Shown here: positions 8,142-16,221 of the stretch, piece by piece | How the letters are laid out: each line of letters starts with the position of its first letter | How positions within the stretch are numbered: the stretch's first letter is position 1 | Origin: Faeciplasma sp900553675 | GTDB lineage: Bacteria > Bacillota > Clostridia > Oscillospirales > Ruminococcaceae | Assembly (NCBI GenBank): GCA_958428235.1 | Contig: CAUAFG010000002.1 | Location: 1 to 64,000 of the forward strand | Length of the DNA stretch: 64,000 bases | Direction: 5' to 3' | The notes under the pieces: generated by a model | Databases searched by the model: none | What the model saw: the letters and a program-made list of their open reading frames with translations, nothing else | What the model was told of the DNA's origin: nothing | Translations under genes and position numbers: made by a program

Positions 8142-8813
8142 ATGACATACTATGCTGCGCTGGCTGCCGCGGCGCTGACTTGCTATCTTCTCGGCAGTAT
8201 GAATACCGCGCTTGTTACTGTTTTTCTCATCAAGCATAAGGATATAAGGGATTACGGAAGCAAGAACGCAGGACTTACTAATGTTTACCGTTGCTTTGGC
8301 TCCACCTGTGCCGCTGCAACCGTTGTGGTGGATATTGCAAAAAGTCTTTTTGTTGTGTACGGTACAAGGTGGTTTCTTTTCGGTTCGGGACTGGTTGACA
8401 GCTCGGGACGCGATGTTTTGACCGCCTGCCTTATATCAACTTTGGCTGCTGTTATAGGTCACGTTTTTCCGATATTCTATAAATTTAAGGGCGGAAAGGG
8501 AATACTGATAGCGGCAATGTGTATGCTTTTTGCAGACCCTGTTGTGTTCGTCTGCGAAGCTGTCGTTTTCTTTGTACTCGTCGGTATTACAAAATATATT
8601 TCCGTAGGCTCGCTGGCGGCGTGTGTGGGCTTTCCGGTGTTTTCGTTTGTTGTTGATATGCTCACTCTTGAAGACAAAACCTTTATGCCTGCACATATTA
8701 TCATTGCCTTTGCGATGGGCGCACTGTGCTTTGCAAGGCATTGGTCTAATATTGAAAGACTTCGCAACCACACGGAAAATAAGTTTACAATAAAGAAGAA
8801 TAAGGAGGTCTGA
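8142..8813 (+). CDS. plsY: Acyl-phosphate:glycerol-3-phosphate acyltransferase PlsY
   Basis: A 223-residue integral membrane enzyme that transfers the acyl group from acyl-phosphate to glycerol 3-phosphate, the first step of phospholipid synthesis. Conserved loop motifs GSKNAGLTNVYR (about 43-54) and FKGGKGI (about 114-120) are present, with about five to six membrane segments. It is slightly longer than many homologues because of a C-terminal basic tail (TIKKNKEV). It sits between der and gpsA; gpsA, which makes its co-substrate, starts 5 bases after the stop. Confidence 0.93.
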   Translation: MTYYAALAAAALTCYLLGSMNTALVTVFLIKHKDIRDYGSKNAGLTNVYRCFGSTCAAATVVVDIAKSLFVVYGTRWFLFGSGLVDSSGRDVLTACLISTLAAVIGHVFPIFYKFKGGKGILIAAMCMLFADPVVFVCEAVVFFVLVGITKYISVGSLAACVGFPVFSFVVDMLTLEDKTFMPAHIIIAFAMGALCFARHWSNIERLRNHTENKFTIKKNKEV

Positions 8814-8818
8814 ACGGC

Positions 8819-9799
8819 ATGAAAATAGCAATACTCGGCTCCGGCGGATGGGGCTTGGCGCTTGCCTGCACCTGCGCAAGACTGGGACACGATGTTACTG
8901 TCTGGAGCAAATTCAAGGACGAAATTGATACTATTTTGCGCACCGGCGAATTAAGGGCAAAGCTTCCGGGCGTCATCATTCCGGATACCGTCAAGCTGAC
9001 AACGGATATTTCCTGTGCAAAGGATAAGGATATCGTTCTTGTGGGTATACCGGTTAAGTTTGTAAGGGAGGTCTGCAATCAGGCTAAGCCCTATGTCAGC
9101 AAAGAATCAATCATGGTTTCAACATCTAAAGGTCTTGAAGACGGAAGCATGAAGCGCATGAGCGAGATATTAAAAGAAGTCTTCCCGGATAATACCGTTG
9201 CCGTGCTGACCGGACCTTCTCATGCGGAGGAACTCGGCAGGGGAATTCCGACTGCGGTTGTAGTTGCATCCGAGAGCATAGAAGCCGCCAAGCTCATTCA
9301 GAAGACGTTTTCGGACAATGTTTTAAGGCTTTATGTTAACAGCGATGTTATAGGCTGCGAAATCGGTGGAGCGATTAAAAACGTAATCGCACTCTGCTGC
9401 GGAGTTATAGAAGGTCTTGGACTGGGAGATAATACCCGCGCCGCGCTTATGACAAGGGGCTTGAGCGAAATCACACGCTTGGGCACAGCAATGGGCGGAA
9501 AAGCGGATACATTTTCCGGTCTTGCCGGAGTCGGCGATCTGATTGTAACCTGTACCAGTATGCATTCGCGCAATTTCCGCGCAGGAATACTGATAGGTCA
9601 GGGCGTTTCCCCGCAGGAGGCGGTATTCAGAGTCGGAACGGTGGAGGGCTATGCATGCGCCGCAGCGGCTTTGAAGCTTTCCAAGAAATATGACGTCAAT
9701 ATGCCCATAACCGAGGAAATCAACAGAATTTTATTTGAAGGCAAGCCGCCCAAGTCCGCTATTGGTGATTTAATGGGCAGACCTCACGGCTTTGAATGA
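8819..9799 (+). CDS. gpsA: Glycerol-3-phosphate dehydrogenase [NAD(P)+]
   Basis: A 326-residue cytoplasmic enzyme reducing dihydroxyacetone phosphate to sn-glycerol 3-phosphate for PlsY. The Rossmann motif GSGGWGLALA is at about 7-16. GPSHAEELG and the catalytic region GGAIKNVIALCCGVIEGLG (Lys in the middle third) are intact, and NTRAALMTRGLSEI completes the substrate site. AAGGAGG lies just before the ATG, at the end of plsY. Length is normal. Confidence 0.97.
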   Translation: MKIAILGSGGWGLALACTCARLGHDVTVWSKFKDEIDTILRTGELRAKLPGVIIPDTVKLTTDISCAKDKDIVLVGIPVKFVREVCNQAKPYVSKESIMVSTSKGLEDGSMKRMSEILKEVFPDNTVAVLTGPSHAEELGRGIPTAVVVASESIEAAKLIQKTFSDNVLRLYVNSDVIGCEIGGAIKNVIALCCGVIEGLGLGDNTRAALMTRGLSEITRLGTAMGGKADTFSGLAGVGDLIVTCTSMHSRNFRAGILIGQGVSPQEAVFRVGTVEGYACAAAALKLSKKYDVNMPITEEINRILFEGKPPKSAIGDLMGRPHGFE

Positions 9800-9839
9800 T
9801 AGTTTTGCAGTTTTTTATAGAAAAATGGAGAAAAAACTA

Positions 9840-9868
9840 TTTACAATCGTGCGTTTTTAGGTTACAAT
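9840..9868 (+). promoter_or_regulatory. SigA-type promoter for the pyrH operon
   Basis: TTTACA (9840-9845), 17 bases, TACAAT (9863-9868). It leaves a leader of about 110 bases before pyrH. Confidence 0.7.
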
Positions 9869-9984
9869 ATATAATGATAATATAATCGAATACTGCATAC
9901 AGCTTTATCTATTGGCACAAATATTCCGTGCTCGTGCCGGTCGGCGGCGCGATTATTGTACGATGAAAGGAATTGATTAATTTT

Positions 9985-10689
9985 ATGGAGCCTAAGTATA
10001 AGCGGATTCTTCTTAAACTCAGCGGTGAAGCCCTTGCGGGCGAGAAAAAGACAGGTCTTGATTTTGAGACTATCAACAACATCTGCCGCAGCATTAAAAA
10101 GTGCTACGACGCAGGCGTTCAGGTTGCGATTGTAGTCGGAGGCGGTAACTTCTGGAGAGGACGGTCAAGCGGAGCTATGGACAGAACCCGCGCCGACCAT
10201 ATCGGAATGCTTGCAACCTCGATGAATGCACTTGCAGTCGCTGACTCGCTCGAAGCTCTTGGAGCAGAGGTAAGGGTGCAGACCGCGATAGAAATGCGCC
10301 AGATAGCAGAGCCGTATATCAGAAACAGGGCGGTAAGGCATCTTGAAAAGGGAAGAATAGTTATCTTCGGCTGTGGAACCGGAAGCCCCTTCTTCTCCAC
10401 CGATACCGCGTCCTCTTTAAGAGCGGCTGAAATAGAAGCCGACGTTATGCTTAAAGCAACCATGGTAGATGGCGTTTACGATAAGGATCCCCACAAATAC
10501 CCCGACGCTGTAAAATTTGATACCTTGTCTCTTGATGAAGTGTTAGTAAAGAATCTTGCGGTTATGGACAGCACCTCTGCCGCAATGTGCAAGGACAACA
10601 ATATTCCGATAATAGTTTTCAATCTTGCAAGACCGGACAATATTTACGACGCTTGCATGGGAGAAAAAGTCGGAACTCTCGTTAAGTAA
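9985..10689 (+). CDS. pyrH: UMP kinase
   Basis: About 234 residues: phosphorylates UMP to UDP with ATP, hexameric amino-acid-kinase fold. LLKLSGEAL (about 9-17), GGGNFWRGR and TDTASSLRAAE are family hallmarks. ATG 9985 is preferred over an in-frame TTG at 9973 because the protein then begins MEPKYKRILLKLSGEAL as is usual; AAAGGA sits 13 bases upstream, rather far, so the TTG is not excluded. It heads the pyrH-frr-uppS-cdsA-dxr-rseP-ispG-polC run. Confidence 0.95.
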   Translation: MEPKYKRILLKLSGEALAGEKKTGLDFETINNICRSIKKCYDAGVQVAIVVGGGNFWRGRSSGAMDRTRADHIGMLATSMNALAVADSLEALGAEVRVQTAIEMRQIAEPYIRNRAVRHLEKGRIVIFGCGTGSPFFSTDTASSLRAAEIEADVMLKATMVDGVYDKDPHKYPDAVKFDTLSLDEVLVKNLAVMDSTSAAMCKDNNIPIIVFNLARPDNIYDACMGEKVGTLVK

Positions 10690-10720
10690 AATTAATATAT
10701 TTTGAAAGGAAGGCATAATT

Positions 10721-11275
10721 ATGAAGGAAGTACTTAATACTGCTAAGGAGAAAATGGAGAAGACCTTAAAGGTTCTTGGTTCGGATTTCGCAGCAATCAG
10801 AGCAGGAAGAGCTAATCCCGCAGTTTTGGACAGAATTATGGTTGACTATTACGGAACTCCCACCCCTATAAATCAGATGGCGGCTGTTTCTGTTCAGGAT
10901 GCAAGAGTGCTGGTTATTCAGCCGTGGGATAAATCAAGCCTTAAAGCGATTGAAAAAGCAATTCAGGCAAGCGATTTGGGCATAAACCCCGCTAACGATG
11001 GTTCTGTTATCAGACTTGCTTTCCCTCAGCTCACCGAAGAAAGACGTAAAGACCTTTGCAAGGAGATCAAAAAGCTTGGTGAGGAATCAAAGGTAGCTGT
11101 TCGCTCTATCAGAAGAGATGCTAACGACAAGATTAAGGCAATGAAAAAGAACAGCGAGCTTACCGAAGACGATGTTAAGCAGTTCGACAAGGATATTCAA
11201 AAGCTCACCGATAAGTATGTTGAATCTGTTGACAGCGCAGTTTCTGTAAAGGAAAAGGAAATCCTTTCGATTTAA
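10721..11275 (+). CDS. frr: Ribosome recycling factor
   Basis: A 184-residue two-domain protein that, with EF-G, splits post-termination ribosomes. N-terminal helix with IRAGRANPAVLDRI, the DYYGTPTPINQMA loop and the C-terminal helix (EERRKDLCKEIKKLGEE...) are all typical. GAAAGGAAGG precedes the ATG. The frr gene directly after pyrH is a conserved bacterial arrangement. Confidence 0.97.
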   Translation: MKEVLNTAKEKMEKTLKVLGSDFAAIRAGRANPAVLDRIMVDYYGTPTPINQMAAVSVQDARVLVIQPWDKSSLKAIEKAIQASDLGINPANDGSVIRLAFPQLTEERRKDLCKEIKKLGEESKVAVRSIRRDANDKIKAMKKNSELTEDDVKQFDKDIQKLTDKYVESVDSAVSVKEKEILSI

Positions 11276-11289
11276 TCTGTATTCATTTG

Positions 11290-11318
11290 GAACAGCTCTG
11301 CAAAAAGCGGGGCTGTTC
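11290..11318 (+). other. RNA hairpin between frr and uppS
   Basis: Twelve-pair stem GAACAGCTCTGC (11290-11301) with GCGGGGCTGTTC (11307-11318), two G-U pairs, AAAAA loop. No T-run follows, so it is more likely an mRNA stability or processing element than a terminator. Confidence 0.45.
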
Positions 11319-11345
11319 ATAATACATTCACGGAGGAAGCTTGAA

Positions 11346-12065
11346 ATGCCGGAAGATAATCTGAAAATACCCCGCCACGTCGCACTTATCATGGACGGCA
11401 ACGGCAGATGGGCAAAAAAGCGAATGATGCCGCGAACCTACGGTCATAGAGAGGGCGTTAAAGCTCTACATACCGTAATAAGAAGCCTTGAACGCCTCGG
11501 CGTTGAATATGCGACGTTTTATGCCTTCTCGACCGAGAATTGGAGCCGTCCGGATGACGAAGTTTCCGAGCTTATGAGGATATTTAACGAACAGCTTGAT
11601 AGCCTGACAAAGTACGTTGGCGACAATATAAGGCTTCGCTTTATAGGAGACAGAACAAAGCTTTCGCCGGAGCTTCAGGAAAAAATGGCGTATTACGAAC
11701 AGCAGTCCGCCGAAAAAACCGGTATGACGGTCATCATCGCCATAAACTATGGCGGATATGACGAAATCTGTCGCGCTGCCGGAAAAATTTGCGAGCTTGC
11801 CAAGGAGGGCTACGTTACTTCAAAGGACATAACGCCCGACTTTTTCCGGTCGTTCTTAGATACAAAGGATTTCCCAAACGTAGATTTGCTCGTCAGAACA
11901 GGCGGGGAAATGCGAATTTCCAACTTTTTGCTGTGGCAGATCTCGTACGCTGAGTTTTATTTCTGTGATACGCTTTGGCCCGACTTCAACGAAAAGGCTG
12001 TTTTAGCTGCAATAAAGGAATACTCCTCCCGCGACAGAAGGTTCGGTGGAGTAAAAAATACCTGA
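11346..12065 (+). CDS. uppS: Isoprenyl (undecaprenyl diphosphate) synthase
   Basis: A 239-residue cis-prenyltransferase making the C55 lipid carrier for cell-wall synthesis. The diphosphate-binding MDGNGRWAKKR is at about 16-26 and RISNFLLWQISYAEFYF at about 198-214. The first contains the catalytic Asp; ENWSRP and RTGGEMRIS (usually RTSGE; a Gly replaces Ser here) are also present. GGAGG precedes the ATG. It is followed within 15 bases by cdsA. Confidence 0.96.
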   Translation: MPEDNLKIPRHVALIMDGNGRWAKKRMMPRTYGHREGVKALHTVIRSLERLGVEYATFYAFSTENWSRPDDEVSELMRIFNEQLDSLTKYVGDNIRLRFIGDRTKLSPELQEKMAYYEQQSAEKTGMTVIIAINYGGYDEICRAAGKICELAKEGYVTSKDITPDFFRSFLDTKDFPNVDLLVRTGGEMRISNFLLWQISYAEFYFCDTLWPDFNEKAVLAAIKEYSSRDRRFGGVKNT

Positions 12066-12080
12066 CAAAAGGATTTATTG

Positions 12081-12920
12081 ATGAAAACAAGAATTATTTC
12101 AGCCGCAGTTGCAATCGCTCTGCTTATTGCGGTGCTGTGCGTACATAATACGGTTATATTTAATATAGCCTTCGCTTTGATAGGCTCGCTTATGGTTTAT
12201 GAGCTTTTCGGGGCGTATAATGAGAAGAAAAGAGCTGGCTTTCTTGCCATAAGCATAATAATCACTGCTGTTTTTGCAATTATGCCGAGATTTTTGGACT
12301 ATAAGTCCAATTTCGGAATATATATTTTGTGTGTACTTGCATATATATGCATATCGATTTCAATACTTCTGAGTGAGCATAAAACTCTTTCAATTGGCAG
12401 ATTTGCAACTATATGCGGCTATACAGTTCTGATTGCAGGCATGGTGTTTTCTATTTCCGTGATAGAAACCTCCGACCCCGCAATGGGTCTTGAAAACCTT
12501 GTGGTTACCTTCTGCGGAGCGTGGCTTGCCGATACCGGAGCTTACTTTGTCGGAACGTTTTTGGGCAAGCATAAGCTCTGTCCCGAAATAAGCCCTAAGA
12601 AAACGGTTGAGGGGCTTGCCGGAGGAATAGTTTCAAATGCTTTGTTTATGATGCTTGCGGGATATTTGATTTCCGTACTCGGCAAGGGACTTGTGGTTAA
12701 TTATGCTCTTCTTGCAGTTCTGGGAATCGTTAATGCAGTTTTGGGCACGATAGGCGATCTGACAGCTTCTCTGATGAAGCGCGAATGCGGCATAAAGGAC
12801 TTCGGAAAAATAATGCCTGGTCACGGTGGAGCGCTTGACAGGTTCGACAGCATGGTGTTTGTTGCTCCGTTTATGGCGGCTGTACTGAGCGTTTTCAGCA
12901 TTTTCGGAACGTTGTTTTAA
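12081..12920 (+). CDS. cdsA: Phosphatidate cytidylyltransferase
   Basis: About 279 residues, multi-pass membrane protein that makes CDP-diacylglycerol from phosphatidate and CTP. The family signature near the C-terminus is intact: SLMKRECGIKDFGKIMPGHG then GALDRFDS. The ATG at 12081 has AAAAGG 8 bases upstream; the in-frame TTG just before it is less likely. Eight or so membrane segments. Standard neighbour of uppS and dxr. Confidence 0.95.
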   Translation: MKTRIISAAVAIALLIAVLCVHNTVIFNIAFALIGSLMVYELFGAYNEKKRAGFLAISIIITAVFAIMPRFLDYKSNFGIYILCVLAYICISISILLSEHKTLSIGRFATICGYTVLIAGMVFSISVIETSDPAMGLENLVVTFCGAWLADTGAYFVGTFLGKHKLCPEISPKKTVEGLAGGIVSNALFMMLAGYLISVLGKGLVVNYALLAVLGIVNAVLGTIGDLTASLMKRECGIKDFGKIMPGHGGALDRFDSMVFVAPFMAAVLSVFSIFGTLF

Positions 12921-12933
12921 GGGGTGACAAAGC

Positions 12934-14085
12934 GTGAATATCTCTGTTCTTGGCTCGACCGGCTCTATAGGCGTTCAGGCACTCGATGTTATTAAACGCC
13001 GCAGAATGAAGGTTACCGCTTTGGCGGCGAAATCAAACGCTGATTCGCTTGTATCTCAGGCAAAGGAATTTCGCCCGGATATTGTCTGCATATATGACAA
13101 TAATAAGAAAGAGCAGGTAAGGGACGAATTAAAGCCGTTGGGAATAGCCGTAGTCAGCGGGATGGACGGTCTTTGCGAGGTCAGCGAATATGACAAGACG
13201 GATATTGTTTTAAATTCGGTTGTCGGCATGGTGGGTCTTAAGCCAACGCTTGCCGCCATAGAAAAGGGAAAAAATATAGCCCTTGCCAATAAGGAAACAC
13301 TTGTCGCAGGAGGAAGACTTGTAACCGACAGTGCAAGGTCTCATGGGGTTACAATATATCCCGTTGACAGCGAACACTGCGCGATATTCCAATCGCTTCA
13401 GGGAAGCCGCAGGGAAGACCTCAGTAAAATCATTCTGACAGCGTCGGGCGGACCGTTCTTCGGCAAGACCAGATCTGAGCTTGCAGGCGTTCGCGCCAAA
13501 GATGCTTTAAAGCACCCCACATGGAATATGGGCGCGAAGATAACGATAGACTCGGCAACGCTGATGAACAAAGGTCTTGAATTTATCGAAGCTATGTGGC
13601 TGTTCGGTGTCACACCAGATCAGATAGAAATAGTAATCCACCGCGAAAGCGTTTTGCATTCTGCGGTTGAATACAAGGACGGCTCAGTCATCGGTCAGAT
13701 GGGCGTTCCGGATATGCGGATACCCATACAGTACGCTCTGTGCTGTCCGGAAAGACCGGAATCCGGTGTAAAGCATTTATCGCTTACGGAATACGGCTGC
13801 CTGACATTCCAAAAGCCGGATTATGAGACTTTTGACTGCCTGTCCTCCTGCATAAAAGCTGCGCATAAGCCGAATACTACTATGCCGGCGATAGCAAATG
13901 CCGCAAACGAAGCAGCGGTAGGGCATTTTCTCAAAGATGAAATCGGCTTTTTGGATATCGGAAAGCTTGTAAAGTTGGCTGTTGAAGAAATAGAAAGCTG
14001 TGAAGTAAATTCACTTGACGATGTTCTCAAAGCGGATTCAGCCGCAAGGGATTACGTTGAGCAAAGCGTGAAGCATAAAGCTTAG
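12934..14085 (+). CDS. dxr: 1-deoxy-D-xylulose-5-phosphate reductoisomerase
   Basis: A 383-residue enzyme that converts DXP to MEP using NADPH, committing carbon to the MEP isoprenoid pathway. GSTGSIGVQALDVI (7-20) is the NADPH site; NKETLVAGG, DSEHCAIFQSLQG (metal-binding Asp/Glu) and TASGGPF are intact. The start is GTG with AAGGGGTG upstream. Its pathway partner ispG lies two genes downstream. Confidence 0.97.
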   Translation: MNISVLGSTGSIGVQALDVIKRRRMKVTALAAKSNADSLVSQAKEFRPDIVCIYDNNKKEQVRDELKPLGIAVVSGMDGLCEVSEYDKTDIVLNSVVGMVGLKPTLAAIEKGKNIALANKETLVAGGRLVTDSARSHGVTIYPVDSEHCAIFQSLQGSRREDLSKIILTASGGPFFGKTRSELAGVRAKDALKHPTWNMGAKITIDSATLMNKGLEFIEAMWLFGVTPDQIEIVIHRESVLHSAVEYKDGSVIGQMGVPDMRIPIQYALCCPERPESGVKHLSLTEYGCLTFQKPDYETFDCLSSCIKAAHKPNTTMPAIANAANEAAVGHFLKDEIGFLDIGKLVKLAVEEIESCEVNSLDDVLKADSAARDYVEQSVKHKA

Positions 14086-14099
14086 AAAGGAACAGAGCA

Positions 14100-15155
14100 T
14101 TGACTGTTGTTTATATTCTTATTGCGATACTGATTTTTGGCATTATCATAATGATTCACGAGCTGGGGCATTTCACTGTTGCCAAGCTCTGCGGAATAAA
14201 GGTCAACGAATTTGCAATCGGCATGGGTCCTAAAATCGTGTCGTGGGGCAAGGGCGAAACCAAATATTCGTGGCGTGCTCTTCCCATAGGCGGATTTGTC
14301 TCCATGGAAGGCGAGGATGATGACAGCGCAGACCCTCGTGCATTCCGTCATAAAAAGGTCTGGCAAAGGCTTTTGGTTGTGCTTGCCGGTGCTTTTATGA
14401 ACCTTGTTCTGGGCTTTGTTATACTTGTGATAGTTACCGCATGCTCTGATGCTATAGTTTCAACCACAGTAGCGGATTTCTACACCGAAGACGCCGCCTC
14501 TCATGTCAGCGGACTAGAATCGGGAGATAAAATTGTACGAGTAAACGGGATGAAGGTGTATACCGACACCGACATATCCTACCAGTTCCAGATGGATGAA
14601 GACGCCGTTTTTGAAATGACGGTTATAAGAAACGGTCAGAAGGTTGTTTTGCCGTCGGTAACGTTCGATACTACCGACACTGAGGACGGCACAAAGGCTG
14701 TTCATATCGATTTCAGAGTGGTTGGCGAGAAGGTTACGCCGGCTTCTGTAATAGGGTATTCTTCGCGCAAGTTCGTTTCGGTTGCAAGAATGATATGGCT
14801 TTCACTTGCAGACCTTGTTAAGGGCAGATATTCCATCAACGACCTTTCGGGACCTGTGGGAATTGTCGGTGCAATCGGTGAGGTTGTTGGTGAGACTCAG
14901 AACGGCATAGCCTTCGGAGAAATGCTTGCAAATCTGTGTTCTTTCGTTGTTTTCATAACCATTAACGTCGGAATTTTTAACCTTCTTCCCATACCAGCGC
15001 TTGACGGCGCAAGGGCGCTGTTCCTTATCATAGAAGGAATAAGACGCAAGCCGATAAAGCCGGAGCATGAGGGAATGGTTCACTTGATCGGCATGGTTGC
15101 TCTGCTGATATTGATGCTTGTTGTTACTGTCAGCGACGTTATGAAACTGTTTTAA
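14100..15155 (+). CDS. rseP: Site-2 (M50) zinc metalloprotease RseP
   Basis: A 351-residue intramembrane protease that cleaves membrane-bound regulatory substrates such as anti-sigma factors. Zinc site HELGH (His20, Glu21, His24), a PDZ domain in the middle (about 130-210, LESGDKIVRVNG) and the second metal motif NLLPIPALDGAR near the end. The start is TTG with AGAAAGGAAC upstream. It lies between dxr and ispG, the usual order. It could act on the two membrane anti-sigma-like proteins found elsewhere in this window (inference only). Confidence 0.95.
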   Translation: MTVVYILIAILIFGIIIMIHELGHFTVAKLCGIKVNEFAIGMGPKIVSWGKGETKYSWRALPIGGFVSMEGEDDDSADPRAFRHKKVWQRLLVVLAGAFMNLVLGFVILVIVTACSDAIVSTTVADFYTEDAASHVSGLESGDKIVRVNGMKVYTDTDISYQFQMDEDAVFEMTVIRNGQKVVLPSVTFDTTDTEDGTKAVHIDFRVVGEKVTPASVIGYSSRKFVSVARMIWLSLADLVKGRYSINDLSGPVGIVGAIGEVVGETQNGIAFGEMLANLCSFVVFITINVGIFNLLPIPALDGARALFLIIEGIRRKPIKPEHEGMVHLIGMVALLILMLVVTVSDVMKLF

Positions 15156-15167
15156 AGGAATGATACT

Positions 15168-16202
15168 ATGGTAGTTAAGCCTGTAAAGCTAAAAAACCTT
15201 ACCTTTGACGGCAGACATATATATGTTCAGTCGATGCTAAACACCCGCGCCGACGATATAGCCGGAAGCGTCGCGCAGGCTGTAGCTCTTGAAAAGGCGG
15301 GCTGCGAGATAATAAGGGCGTCTATCCCAAATGAATCCGCATTGGAGCTTATCCAAGCGATAAAGGCGAGTGTTAGCGTTCCGCTGGTGGCAGATATCCA
15401 TTTTGATTATCGCTTGGCTTTGGCTGCGGCTGAAAGAGGAATCGATAAGATTCGCATAAATCCCGGAAATATAGGCTCCGTCGATAGAGTCAAAGCGGTT
15501 GCAGACTGCTGCCGAAAACGTGGAATCCCGATAAGGATAGGCGTGAACTCCGGTTCCTTGGAAAAGGATATCCTTGCAAAATACGGCTCTCCGACGCCTG
15601 AAGCCTTGTGTGAAAGTGCCATGGGGCATATTAAGCTTTTGGAAAGATTTGATTTTGACGACATCGTTGTATCTATAAAATCGTCGGATGTTCAAAGGAA
15701 TATCGCAGCATACCGCTTAATGCGTGAGATGTGTCCCTACCCCTTGCACTTGGGAGTTACCGAGGCGGGTACATATAATATGGGACTTATAAAGTCCGCG
15801 ATAGGAATAGGCTCGCTTTTGTGCGACGGTATCGGCGAGACTATAAGGGTATCGCTCACCGACGACCCTGTGAAAGAGGTAAAAGCAGGAATAGATATCC
15901 TTAAAGCGATAGGCAAGCGCGGGGGAGTAAGACTTGTTTCCTGCCCGACCTGCGGAAGAACCAAAATCGACCTTATCGGACTTGCAAAGAGGGTAGAAGA
16001 GGCTCTTGCAGATGTTGACAAGGATATTACAGTCGCGGTTATGGGTTGTATAGTAAACGGTCCGGGTGAGGCAAAAGAAGCCGATATCGGTCTTGCCGGA
16101 GGAGACGGCTGTGCGGTCATCTTTAAAAAGGACAAGATAATAGGAAAGTATTCGGAGGAGGAAGCATTTACTGCACTTCTTGCCGAAATAGAAAAGCTTT
16201 GA
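15168..16202 (+). CDS. ispG: 4-hydroxy-3-methylbut-2-enyl diphosphate synthase (IspG)
   Basis: A 344-residue [4Fe-4S] enzyme of the MEP pathway. A TIM-barrel N-terminal half (VQSMLNTRADDI, VADIHFDYRLAL, RINPGNIG) precedes the cluster domain with CPTCGR and GCIVNGPGEA, whose three cysteines bind the cluster. AAAGGA precedes the ATG by about 8 bases. It is co-directional and 12 bases from rseP. Confidence 0.97.
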   Translation: MVVKPVKLKNLTFDGRHIYVQSMLNTRADDIAGSVAQAVALEKAGCEIIRASIPNESALELIQAIKASVSVPLVADIHFDYRLALAAAERGIDKIRINPGNIGSVDRVKAVADCCRKRGIPIRIGVNSGSLEKDILAKYGSPTPEALCESAMGHIKLLERFDFDDIVVSIKSSDVQRNIAAYRLMREMCPYPLHLGVTEAGTYNMGLIKSAIGIGSLLCDGIGETIRVSLTDDPVKEVKAGIDILKAIGKRGGVRLVSCPTCGRTKIDLIGLAKRVEEALADVDKDITVAVMGCIVNGPGEAKEADIGLAGGDGCAVIFKKDKIIGKYSEEEAFTALLAEIEKL

Positions 16203-16221
16203 TAACATCAAGGAGAATCGG